NCBI GenBank assembly: GCA_905221605.1
Contig: CAJNDS010000069.1
Span: 554,001-618,000, forward strand
Reading direction: 5' to 3'
Origin: Symbiodinium natans
Taxonomy: Eukaryota > Sar > Dinophyceae > Suessiales > Symbiodiniaceae
Length of the DNA: 64,000 bases
This document shows, piece after piece, positions 38,001-48,300 of the stretch; the stretch's first letter is position 1, and the number at the start of each line of letters is the position of its first letter. The notes under the pieces are model-generated. The model was not told the origin of the DNA and made no database searches. It saw nothing but the letters and a program-made list of their open reading frames with translations. The position numbers were made by a program, and so were the translations under genes.

Positions 38001-41000
38001 ACTGCCTGCTGTTTCCTGCAATGGGTTTTGCATGTTGCCTGCGCGCACACGTTGTGAGGATTGAATTGTCCCCCTTGCTCCAACATGCGCGTCGGCATGG
38101 CTGTCTTAGATTGAATTTGGGCTCGGCTGCGCCTCGCTCGTCTAAGAATTTCGGGGTCCTCTAACCGAACACTCAACCCAAACCCGTCAACCCATACACC
38201 TGCTCGCACAGCAGCTCGACAAACCAAGGACCAAACCGCCGAACATCCGGCTACCTCCACGTCAACCTGCAATCCTAACATCCGAAACATCCCTAAGCCC
38301 TAAGCCCTTGACCCTAAACGGCCCCAGACACCTCTGGGTGGTATTGGACGCCGTAGAAATGCCGCACCTGCACTGTCTGCACACGTGAAAGTTCTCATAC
38401 CTTCTAGTTGCTTAAGAACCCCCAAAGAATAAAACATAATAATCCCAGCATAATTATACCTATATTCCCCTTAATGAGGAAGAATATTTCTACTTTCTCA
38501 AACTTCTTAAGCAATTAGTAGATACTTGGAGCATTGTGGGACTGAGTCAGTAGCTTACAAGGTCTGGGGGTTGCAAGTTGGATAACACCAAACTATGGTG
38601 CTGTTTAGGGTACTTATATAAATGTAAGCAGGAGAACCCAACTCGGGCCCTTTCTGGGGGGCGTTTATTACCCTGAACCGAAGAGCTACTGACTAAGTAC
38701 CCCGATCCTAAAACAGCGCCTCACAAAAGAACCCCCAAGGGGCTATGAAGAAACGACTAGGCTAACCCCCAAAACCCTGTTCGAACTAGTAAGGCCCCTA
38801 TTGAGCTCATCCCACGGGGCTATGACCAGTCAACCCGAAACCCACGTCGCCAGCGTGGAAATCTGAACTCAAGACAGAAAGGCACAACCCCAAAGCCTAA
38901 AGCCTAAACCCTAACCCCCACCCCACCCCACCCCCACCCCCGCAAAAAAAAAAAAGCAGGTGTGTATACAGATATATTTATATATAAGTATGAATGTAAA
39001 TATACATGTTATAAATAATGATCACCAACGCAGGTCCAGCTCCCAAGAAACATCAACACTTGATGCAGGTTTAGGGTAATATGAAGGTTTTGGTGACCAA
39101 CGATTTTGGTGGGTGTGAAAAAAGGGTGTCGGGTTTAGGGTTTCAGGTTTAGGAGTAGACAAAACCACTGGATAAGGGCTTAGGGGTGTACCCGAAACGC
39201 ACCACCTGATCTTCGATGGCCGCGTACTCGGTGTTCGAGGTGTAGGCGATGGAGGCAAAGCCAGGGGGTATCCTTGGTGCCCATCGATTCGGGCCCAAGG
39301 TTTTGAGCTACTTGAGCCTAAAGGTTACGCAAGCCCCCTAAACCCTAAACCTGCACCCTAAACCTCAACCCTAAACCATAAACCTAAACCCTAAACCCTA
39401 AACCCTGAACCCTCAATCCTAAACCCTAAGCAAACACAAGCCCACAGCTCCCAGAAGCACACAAAAGCAAGCCCCTCCACCCGTGCGGCGTGTGCTCTGC
39501 AGCACTAGACCCTGTAACTTGAACTCAAAAGCAGAAACGTTGCAATTACAGGGTTGATAAGGGAGGGCGGTTCAAGGGCAGCATTACGTATCCCAAGGTT
39601 CCCTACACCCTACGGCTCGCCAACCTTCCCTGAGGTTCCCCAGGTACCTACCGCCCATGAACCCCCTCCCTTAAGAGCCCTATAATGACAAGGCATAGCG
39701 CTTAGGCTTGAATGTGGGTGCCCGATGGCTTCAGATTTCTGCGGGGTGTAGGGTCCAACGCAACCCTACACCCCTAAACCCCGAACCCTCAACCCCATTC
39801 CCCTAAACACTAAGCCCAAAAACCTAGACCCTAAACTCCCTAAATTCCGCAAAGCTCCCTAAACATCCCCTAAACCCTAAACCCTAAACCCTAAGCCCTA
39901 TAAACCCCAACTCTAAACCACTCTTTGCTCCCCCAAGGGGCTGGGTAACCTTGTCCCCGTGGCTCATCCACACGGGAACCTTCTGCCCGGTGATGCCCTC
40001 GAAGATGGGACTGCGGCCTGGCGTGGGAGAGTCCCTAGAGGGTTTAAGGTTTCGGGTTTGGGGTTTAGGGTTTGGGGGTTGAGATTTGGGGTTTGGGGTT
40101 TGAGATTTAGGGCTTGAGGTTTGGGATTTTGGGCTTGGAGTTGGGGCTTATAGGGTTCAAAAAACAAAAACCTCGCACTTGGCGCGGCCTTTGGTCTTCT
40201 TCGCGCCGTTTTGGCTTTGCAGCGCCACATCTTCGCCTCAGCTTCAGACCCTCTTTGGCTACAGTTTTATATGGGTGACACGTACTAAATAAGGGTAGTT
40301 GCTACTAAACCGTGTGTAAATAGTGTCCCAGGTAGGCCGAACAAGGGACTATTACGGGTTTTCAAGGGCTGCGGATGCTGATTCGGTCCGGGTAGCTGCT
40401 TCGGGTTTAGGATTCCGGCGCTGAGGCTGAGAAAGAAGGTTGTTCAGGGGGGTTAGGGTATAGGGATTTGCCTAAGCCTGCCAACTACCTTACAAACTTT
40501 AGTACAAGATATACGGCAAACTCGGCAGCTTAGCACATCAGCCTGCCTGGGTGCATTTGCTTGTGGTGGTTTTGTGCATTTGATTTAGGGGCTTAGGGTT
40601 TTGGGTTTAAGGTGAATGTTCAGCCAGTTCTGAACTTCGTAAAACCTAGGCTAACTTTACAAAATGATTCGGCTGAGGGTGCAAAGTTCAAACAGTCAAC
40701 AACAAAGTCAGACCACCCTGGCTAGCCATATATCCTCGACCACAATACCCTCAATCCTAATCGCTTAAACTCTAAACGCGAATACCCTTTTAAAGCCTTA
40801 AAGCCCTGTATTGAGAACCGGGGCACGAATGAGAAGGTCAGCGTGTCCGAACTCACGCTTGACGCCCGCCTCCACTTTGCCCCCGAGCGAGTGGCACATC
40901 TCCTGACTTGGCAACAGCAAAGAGTCATTGTTCGTTCAAGTGTCACTGTCTTAGATTAAGTAGAAGAAACAGTGTTGCTGACTGCCGTTTGAATGCTTGT

Positions 41001-43554
41001 TGCTGAATTACCGTGTCGTGCAAAGCTCCACTGACCTATGGGGTTCAAGCTACCAAGTTTAATCCAACGTACTGACTGTGAACACACGAAGCATTCGCAG
41101 GTAGCCCACAGCTGTAGAGGTTTGCCACACAAGTCATTGCCCAACTCCTGCAAGCCATAGCAGATGCCGAAGACAGGCAGCTTCTTCTCGTCGATGTAGC
41201 CCCAGATGTCCTGCGCATGTGCGCGGACCGATGCGCCAAGCCTTGGAAAAAAAAAACAACGCAACTGTTTTGGTTGGTAGGGTATTGGGGCGTTCTGCTA
41301 TGTGTGGGCCGATCTCCCCAGGCGCCAAAGGTTCTGATTGGTTCGGTGCCCGTGCTGGGAACATGGACAGGGCTACGACCCTGAAAATGAGACCTCTGCC
41401 TATCGTGCACCCATCCGCAAAGGAGTTTGGAATCCGCAGTATCTACCATGGCTGATTATATTCCGGCAACCAACCCGGACCTACGCGCCCATACGACAAA
41501 GACGTGCCCAAAAGGACGCTACGCAAACCTATGCCCTGCAGTCAAAAATGCTACGCGGTCGACTTCCAAGAATCGCGTCTCTTTGTATGCTCTTTGTGCT
41601 CTTTCAAACAGAAAAAACAGAAGCTGCCAGCTGCTCAGGTAGACTTCATGCAGGCGAAGGCCCTGATACCTTCTTCTCTCCCACTCTCAGATGTGTAGAT
41701 TTACATTATATTATATTATATCACATTATATTGTATTATATTATATACATATGTATTTATTTTTGTGTTTATATATATGTGTATATATATATATGTATTA
41801 TATTTATATTTATATTGAAATATATATATATATATATTTATATCTATATTTGTATTTATATTTATGTTTATATTTATGTATGCATATACAGATCCGTTGC
41901 CAGAATCCTGGCTAAATCCAAAGGCCGGCAGCCCTTGCTGCTATCCTACCCCAAAAAAAACGCCTCTCCCGCGGTCCTTGCACAGGTGGGGGGCATCCTT
42001 GTCGTACACCGAGTGGGGGCCACCGCTGAGGATGATGCCATTGGGGTTGAAATTCTTGACATCCTGGCTCAAATTAGGGGGGGATGTTTTCCCTAAACCC
42101 TAAACAATAAAACCTCAACCCTAAACCCTAACATGGCTTACATAAGAAGGAGAAAGACCTCAAACGCCTTCCCCAACCTGAACTCTAAAACCCCAAACGA
42201 ATCACCTTCGACAGCCTGGTATCATGTAGGTGCTCCCAAACCCTAAGCCCTAAACACTAAACCCGCGGTGTTTGACACTTCCGTGGGGCGTTCGGAGAAT
42301 CAGCTCAGCTTCCGCGCTTCCGATGTTTAAAAACTCAAAATGTTGGGGTTGAGGGCCCCCCCTTAACTCCCCCACACCTCTCAAGACAGCCCCTGGACCG
42401 TCCGTGCAGGACTATGGGTTGCAGCCTTCAGGACGCCAGGGCCCTAAAACCTACAACCCTATAAACCCTTTTACTTCTAAAAGCCCTATAAACCCTACAA
42501 ACCCCATGCGCCCTATAAACCCTACATACTCTGTAAACCCCTTCACCCCTAAACCCTGAGGGTCCTCGAGCTTGAGCAGGCAAGATCGGAGCTCGCAGTA
42601 CACGCCGGCTTCGCGCACGCGGCGGCAGATCAAGTGGGACACCTGCTCTGGAGTTCTAGACCCAGGAGTAACCTAGGAATAAAAAGGGTGCCCTAAAAGG
42701 AAAAAAGGGCCTAATCCGGGTCCTAGAGTTCTGGGTTTGAGGGTTGATACATCACAGAGATTCCTCTACTGTAGGGCGAGGGTTTGAGGGTTGAGGGTTT
42801 AAAGGCCTTATGGGGCTTGCATAGGTTTATTGGGGCTGAAGGGTGTTATCAGAGGTTGCCCTAGTACCTCCCTGTATACTACCCCCCTAGGTTCCCCCCA
42901 CAAAGTAAGGCCTTTTAGCTTGGCTGCACTTAGCAGGGTAGCGATAAATTTACTTGTTAGCTGCCTCGTTAAGAAACCCAATAAACCCAAAAAGGTTAAG
43001 GATCTAAAGTTACAGTAAAGCACCACAGAGTTACGGATAATGAAGCCTAATTCAGGTCATCTAAGGGGGGAACCTAGAGGGGTAGTACAGAGGGCGGTAG
43101 TAAGGAAACCCATGAGTTTTAGGGGTTATGAATCGTGGGCTTTAGGGGTTTTAGAGTTGAGGGCTTCGGGCCTGTGCTTTAGGGCATTTTTCGTTCGGAG
43201 CAAAGGGTCACCTTCCGACTGCCTTTAGGATGCAAAATCCTAAACCCTCCCCAAAGCCCTAGAGCCTAACCCGAACCCTAACCCCAAACCCTAAACCCTT
43301 TCGGTTTCCAGGGCCAACGCCGACATCGGGACCCGAGATGGATATTACACCGGGAAACTCCGTGTTTCTTCAGGACCTCGCGAACCCTACACAAAACTTG
43401 ATGTGGTCGCCCCAGAGATTGCATGGGGTCGGTTGCAGCTGGGTGCCGAAAAGTTCTGGTTGTAGGGCTCAGGTTGTGACACAGAGCAGACCGCCATTCT
43501 GAGAGCGGCCTGAGAACCGAAGTCAATGACGAGGATGCGCTCTTGTTTCTCCAT
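27546..43554 (-). CDS. guaA: GMP synthase (glutamine-hydrolysing), about 28 exons
   Basis: Converts XMP, ATP and glutamine to GMP, the last step of guanine nucleotide synthesis. ATG at 43554 begins [15 protein letters not shown]; exon 2 is 42642-42556. Exon 4 (41210-41148) has the nucleophile motif GICYG; exon 5 is 40902-40806 and exon 6 is 40230-40172. Exon 7 (about 39950-40010) has WMSHGDKV, exon 9 (about 38333-38365) the catalytic [10 protein letters not shown]. Exon 12 (36758 to about 36660) has the P-loop SGGVDSSV. Later exons carry VDTGLLR (36.55 kb), [11 protein letters not shown] (35.3), [12 protein letters not shown] (34.9), [12 protein letters not shown] (33.8), [15 protein letters not shown] (33.35), [12 protein letters not shown] (32.97), [16 protein letters not shown] (31.9), [14 protein letters not shown] (29.35), RSVGVMGD (29.05), [10 protein letters not shown] (28.5) and [10 protein letters not shown] (27.85). 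The last exon reads [18 protein letters not shown] then TAG at 27548. It is the bacterial/fungal/plant type. Some exon edges are approximate. Confidence 0.92.
29096..29208. mobile_element. Short inverted-repeat element in a GMP synthase intron
   Basis: The left end CTTACCTTAAGACCCCAAAA and the right end (ending GGGTTCCTCAGGTAAGG) pair imperfectly over about 20 bases around a core containing CCTATAAGG. It lies just upstream (in sense) of the exon at about 29010-29085. Confidence 0.4.
30531..31766 (-). CDS. Double-motif LAGLIDADG homing endonuclease, intron-encoded
   Basis: A 411-codon frame (numbered from a TTG at 31766; first internal ATG at residue 36) has two LAGLIDADG motifs: LAGFFDGDG at residues 96-104 and VAGFFDAEG at 224-232. 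They are 128 residues apart, as in single-chain enzymes that cut a long asymmetric site. The acidic residues D103 and E231 occupy the metal-binding positions, so both active sites look intact. Each motif is followed by the expected beta-strand and helix pattern (for example [15 protein letters not shown]). A basic, helical tail of about 100 residues follows. The frame is open upstream to a TAG at about 31786-31788 that ends in AG, so the true start may be a splice acceptor. It lies inside a GMP synthase intron of about 2.5 kb, same strand, in a stretch free of TTTAGGG repeats. Target and expression unknown. Confidence 0.8.
   Translation of the reverse strand: MARELPYEFKLLKLLEPHTQTLAVPSNPSPSTTRGMHGKPLASLRRRIAALKSFQAKLLWPRLEKIKVHGETYSLPFAPPTKPARDNAPESVLAYLAGFFDGDGCVSSKPGAYILSVTQSSSHPEVLLLFAQVFAGKVYLSQSGKGLKRPQLAWCLTKRKDVQMAAVQLAQRSFVKRHQLLLAADQPHDAAARKASLKQELSSARAQAQAQDDFPALKCSWPFVAGFFDAEGCISARPPRYMRLTLTQKTAMVLHWIAAFWQLDVNSSGSLHHRSDGYFELFIDRQKDVRLILRRLLNNGLSIKRARALLALSVGNMYYQDIRQSIAKLSGNQSKYRRLTEEGMQRSQVIASLRRSARNRLVRGQFEKSKELLDEVDALRSRHEHLNAVSVYGALQHDIRQLLAQGAVPGK
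34984..35075. repeat. TTCTTG and CT microsatellites
   Basis: A TTCTTG hexamer run (about 34993-35022) and a TTC run lead into CTCTCT (35050-35075), within a GMP synthase intron. Confidence 0.85.
36745..36857. repeat. Duplicated exon-edge and intron segment in GMP synthase
   Basis: The segment starting CTCATGATGATGTCCTTGAG and ending GGCTTTCAGG occurs at 36745-36808 and again, slightly shorter, at 36810-36857. The first copy contains the acceptor and first codons of the P-loop exon (exon 12), so the intron carries a second, near-identical acceptor about 65 bases upstream in the sense direction. Confidence 0.8.
38398..38525. mobile_element. Inverted-repeat element in a GMP synthase intron
   Basis: Left TACCTTCTAGTTGCTTAAGA and right TCTTAAGCAATTAGTAGATA pair with four mismatches around an AT-rich core (AATAATCCCAGCATAATTAT). 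It lies about 35 bases beyond the exon carrying the [10 protein letters not shown] motif. Confidence 0.65.
41700..41890. repeat. AT-rich TATATT/TTTATA microsatellite
   Basis: Low-complexity TATTATA, TATATG and TTTATAT units within the GMP synthase intron between exons 3 and 4. The hydrophobic open frames over it are artefacts. Confidence 0.85.
42643..42732. mobile_element. Introner-like element carrying the acceptor of GMP synthase exon 2
   Basis: The interval has short imperfect inverted ends (TTCTAGACCCAGG against CCGGGTCCTAGAGTT) and an inner AGTAACCTAGGAAT plus AGGGTGCC. A relative at 44752-44877 shares ACCCAAGAGTAACCTAGGAA, AGGGTGCC and the right end CCTGCTCTGGGGTCCTAG. In the 42.6 kb copy the matching CCTGCTCTGG end overlaps the CAG acceptor of exon 2 (exon starts at 42642), so the repeat seems to provide the splice site. 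Confidence 0.45.
42860..43105. mobile_element. MITE of about 245 bp with about 40-bp terminal inverted repeats
   Basis: The left end (42860-42899) contains TACTACCCCCCTAGGTTCCC and the right end (43065-43105) contains GGGAACCTAGAGGGGTAGTA. The two pair over about 40 bases with few mismatches. The interior is AT-richer and has no coding capacity for a transposase. It lies in intron 1 of GMP synthase. Confidence 0.7.
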
Positions 43555-45340
43555 GCCAGCCATCATGTCGACCTCAGTACCAAGCGCTAAGCCCCAAGCC
43601 TAGAGTGACTACTGCTTTTGTACTATGATCACTACTCATATGGAACAATTTCACTGTGGGACTTACCTGCACTTCTGCGCTGACACTACGGCTCTGCATC
43701 TTCTTACATCGAAGCTCTCGTGTGGCACTGTTGCCAAGCCTCCTAAGCCATATAACCCAAAACTTCTCAACTCGAAGCCCTATACACGCTAAAACCTACC
43801 TCGAGAACCCCCGACCCACTACCGTAACCTCCCCTTACCAGCATGGGCCATTATACCCTATAACGCCTCAACAAGGCCCTTTATAGGGTTGGTTATGGGG
43901 ATCATCGGGCCTAAAAGCCCATCCTGGTATGGACCCCTGCCACGCCCCGAGGATGAACCGCAGCCCAGGCCACTGCGGGCTTTGCGCTGTTGGCGCCGTT
44001 CGACATGGCAGGAAATGCGGCAAAGGAGCGGTGCTTGGGGGGAGCTGTTGGTGGGCCTAAATGGCTGAGAAAGATCTGCTTGTGCCGGGCCTGTTCTTAC
44101 TCGTTCTCGCAAGGGAGTCTGCCCTGTGTCCCCCGCTGTATACACTTTGAGGCTCTTTGAGGGACTACATGGGGCACCGAAATCCCAACTCAAATTAGGT
44201 TCAACATATCTCTCTCTCTGTGTCCTGACTATGCATCTCAGGTTGAATGTTTCGGTAGCCTTTGGTTCCTCTAGTGCGCCCTAAACCCTAAACCCTAAAC
44301 CCTAAACCCTAAACCCTAAACCCTAAAACCTGAACCTCAAACCCTAAACCCCAGACCCTCGAGTCGAGGCCGCCTCCCCAGAGCTGCGCGACAGCTCCGA
44401 CGACCTGCGTAGGCTGAGGGCTCTGGAGGGTATAGGGTTTAGGGTTTAGGGTTTAGGCTTCAGGGTTCTGGTGTTTAGCTATGTAGGGATTTTTGGGGAG
44501 TTGTTCAGGGATTTAGGGTTTCGGAGCTCGGGTTTTTTTTTGGGGGGGTGCTTTGGGGTTTTGGGGTTTAGGGCCTTTAGGGTTTTGGGGTTCTGGGCAA
44601 TTTGGTGTGTTTGGGGGCTTCGGGCTTTGTGGGTATTGGGGTTCTGGGTGGGGTTTAGGGTTTTAAGGTTTAGGGCTGAGGGTTTCTCAGCCCTAAGGCT
44701 AAAAGGAGACTGCGCCCTGAGTTAGGGTTCCTGAATTTGGGGCGCCTCAGAGTAACCAGACCCAAGAGTAACCTAGGAATCCGAAGGGTGCCTTTTTTGG
44801 ATTAAAGGGGATTACAAGGGAACCTGAGCCCTGAAAAAGGTGAATAGGGGCCTGCTCTGGGGTCCTAGGTAAGGAGTTTGTTTAGGACGCCCAAACGGGA
44901 ACCATCATTTAGAGAGCGGCCCATCTTCGGCGTTTAGGGTTTAGGGTTTAGGGTTTAGGGTTTAGGGTTTAGGGTTTAGGGTTTAGGGTTTAGGGTTTGG
45001 GGTTTGGGGTTTAGGGTTTAGGGTTTAGGGTTTAGGGTTTAGGGTTTAGGGTTTAGGGTTTAGGGCCCCAAAATTTGCGGTTGAGGTAACAGGGGCCTCA
45101 GGGACCCTGACCTGAACTGGGAGCCCTCCTCACAGCCGAGGTGGGCCAAAACTGCTAAGCTGCTAAACCCTATATGCCCAAAACATGCAACACCCAGAGC
45201 CCTGCAATCCTCAACCTTTATGCTCCCTAAACCCTCAGCCTTCTAAACTCTAAACCCTAAACCCTAAACGCTAACCCGTAAACCCTAAACCCTAAACCCT
45301 AAACGCTAACCCTAAAACCTTAACGCGAACCCTGGTGTGG
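43555..45340. other. Upstream region of GMP synthase
   Basis: It contains CCCTAAA repeats at 44278-44328, then a GC-rich island (44350-44430) that is open on both strands: plus DPRVEAASPELRDSSDDLRR, minus ALSLRRSSELSRSSGEAAST. TTTAGGG follows from 44434. The island could be the last exon of the membrane-protein gene upstream, but the strand is not resolved. A relative of the exon-2 element lies at 44752-44877. No promoter motif is recognisable. Confidence 0.4.
44934..45066. repeat. Long TTTAGGG array
   Basis: About 19 head-to-tail TTTAGGG heptamers, with two TTTGGGG variants in the middle, matching the plant and dinoflagellate telomere unit. It is interstitial, not a chromosome end, since unique sequence lies on both sides. 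Confidence 0.95.
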
Positions 45341-48300
45341 CAGGCCTGAATTTCCCCACCAAGGTCCACCCCGGTGCGCAGAGAAGGCTCATGTGCAACA
45401 CGAGGCGCCAAACATCAACGAAGAGGCCTGGGGGCAGGGAGGGTTTAGGGTTTAGGGTTTAGGGTTTGGGGTTTGGGGTTTAGGGTATAGGGTTTAGGGT
45501 TTAGGGTTTAGGGTGTAGGGTTAAGAGTCCCAAAAAAAGGAGGGAACAGGGCAATTTGCTCCAGATTCTAAGCCAAAAAATGCGAGTTCAGGTAGCCCGG
45601 GTTTTGTTGCGCTTGAGCGCCTGAGGGTTCAGCATTCAGGGTTTAGGGTACGGGGGGACAACCAAGGAAGGAAATCAACTCCCCTAATCGCCCTGAACTT
45701 ATATTTCCCAGATCGAACCAAGAAACAACCAAGAACACGGATAAGAGCAACAAGGAAGGGGCACCCTTACACAAGTAGAGGGGCACTAACCCAACCCTCA
45801 CTCCCAAACACGGACTTTTTTCTTTGGACGGGCTGGCCATCCTTGAGCCAAACATAGTTTACGGGTTCATTAACCCTTTCAACTTCCAACACTAACTCCT
45901 TTCTACAATACCAATTGCAGCTCCGCACTCCCCCTGTCCTAGGATTTCCTAGGACACATTGGAGATGCAGGTCTTTTGGCCAAAAACTGCCATTAAGGCA
46001 GCAGCCAGCTGCTTGAAATGCAAGTTGTGGTTTAACGTCTTCCAGGACGGAATTATAGCACATTGGCTAACCTACTACCCATAGAGAATCTTTTTTCACC
46101 ATGATCCTCTCATCACTGAAGACTCCTTGGCCTTCTTCACCACAAACCGTGGTCTTCGCTACGCGAAAAGCTACTTACTTCTACTATCAGGGATTTCCAT
46201 ACCCTTAATAGTAACCACCACATTGTCAGCACATTGGCTGTTCCAGCGCACCCGTCTCCAGAAAGAGAAAAACTATCCCTTCATCCATACCATCCAATCA
46301 CTTCTTTTTCCGATTGTTGGCAATCTTGAGGTGAAGTTGCAGCAGAATATACTCCAGGTCCGAAACTGTAAGAACAGGATCCTGTACGCCCCTTTGAATT
46401 GAGGATACCAATCCTTCCCTCTTTGCGTCCTCAATCGCCTGGCAAGATTGACCCAGCTCTTCATTCGCAGTGGCAGACCCTGGTGCATCCGCATCAGATG
46501 GACGATCCTTTTCTTCAGGATCTTGAACCATTACCACCTCTTCTTTTTTGGGACTCTGACTTTTCTCCCTCTTCTTTGTCTTTCCACCGACATTTGACTT
46601 TGTGCGCGTCTTCGAGGATTTTTCCACTGCAGAAGCCACCACATTGGATGTTGATCCACCCTTCTCAATGATCGTCGGCATCTTCTTCGGCTTTGGAACC
46701 ATGAGAGTGTAAGGATCTTCAATAGCTGCAGCTTTCCTCTTCTTTTTTACCTTTTTCTTCTCTTCTTCAACGGCAACCTCCGTCTCCGAAGTCTCAACCA
46801 CTCCTGTTTCGGCAGGAATATCCTTGCTGGACTCCCTTTCTAGGGATCTCTTTTTACCTCTTTTGGGATCCTTTTCCTCTCCCAAATTGGCTCGCTCATA
46901 CCATATCCTCAGGTCATTGACCCATTCTTCCACCTCCGCGAGCGAAACCTCATACGACTTCACTACTTCGAGAAGTTCCAGCACGGACAACATTTCAGTG
47001 GTCCACGAAACCCATACTTGATCCATTTGGTCAGCATCTCCAGTGAACTTCAGGAGTTTGAACAATGGGTCCGCCTCTGCTCGAGCCAAATCTGGCTTGC
47101 CACCGGAGAGAAATGAAATCGCCTCCATCAACAGTTCCGTCATCTTGGTCTCTTCGTCATAAACCATAAAATCCTCCTCATCATCATCGAACTGTTCAGG
47201 AGAGATCTCCTTTTCTCCACCATTTGCACCAGACTTTCTCCTTGGACCATCCCTTGGGGGCGTCCTTGGAGACCTTGGCCTCTGTTTTTCCAACGGAACA
47301 CCATGCTCGAAGACACACCTGTCACCAAATCGACACTTCCCAGACCGAGCAAACTGGACGCACCTCACACCAGTTGCATCATGCGAGAACTCACAATCCT
47401 TTCCAGCGAAACATTCTCTCCCTGCCACATAGTATTTGCACCAATATGAATGTAGCACCACATCATCTTCGGAATGGATGAATTTGCAGTCGTCACCGAA
47501 TTTGCAGCGATCTTTCCCCCTGCCGAACCAATAGCAGAAACCCTTCTTCCTCTTCTCCAAGCGCTCTGCCTCATACCGGTCCATAGGGCGATTGTGCTCT
47601 ACATGAACATTGCCATGTACCTGGGGACTGCTCCCTTCACCCGACGTGCTATCAGTATTTGGTGCTTGGAGTACAGCTGGAAAACCCGGCCTTGGTCCTA
47701 CCACCTTCATGATCGGTTTTCCGCCAACTCCTGAGCCATGCTGAGACGATCCAAAAACATTGAACATCTTCATGAAGGCCTTTCTAGTGCCAATCTTCTG
47801 CACCCTTTTGATTGGACGTTTCATTGCTCCAACCTTGCATCCAGATGCGTTCAAACGACACAACCTCCTATAACCAACTCTATGTCCCTTCTTCCAAAGA
47901 GCCATAAGAATTTTAGAGGCAGTAACATTCTCCACCTCTACCTTTTCCAATGGTCCCTCACTTCCCGGAACAAACCCATCCATATCTGAAGACCTTTCCA
48001 TCTTTTTTGACACCACTTCGTCGAGGTAGTCTTCTGAGATCCAGGGTAAGTTCCCCTTAGAGGAAGGATTGTCATCATTGTTTGGTCCTTCACCAGGATA
48101 CCCTTTTGTGCTGTCAAAGATCTTACCAGTAGTGCGGTCCTGCATAGAGAAATTCGAAGCCACGCGGGAGTACACTGACCACAAGAAAATCCTTGTGTCC
48201 GCCAGTCTTGATGACCCACTGGATGTCTCCTCTTCCGGAGAAACTTCTGGCGCTTTGCCATCCCCTCCAGTGTCACCACTTATCTCACCTCCAGCATCTT

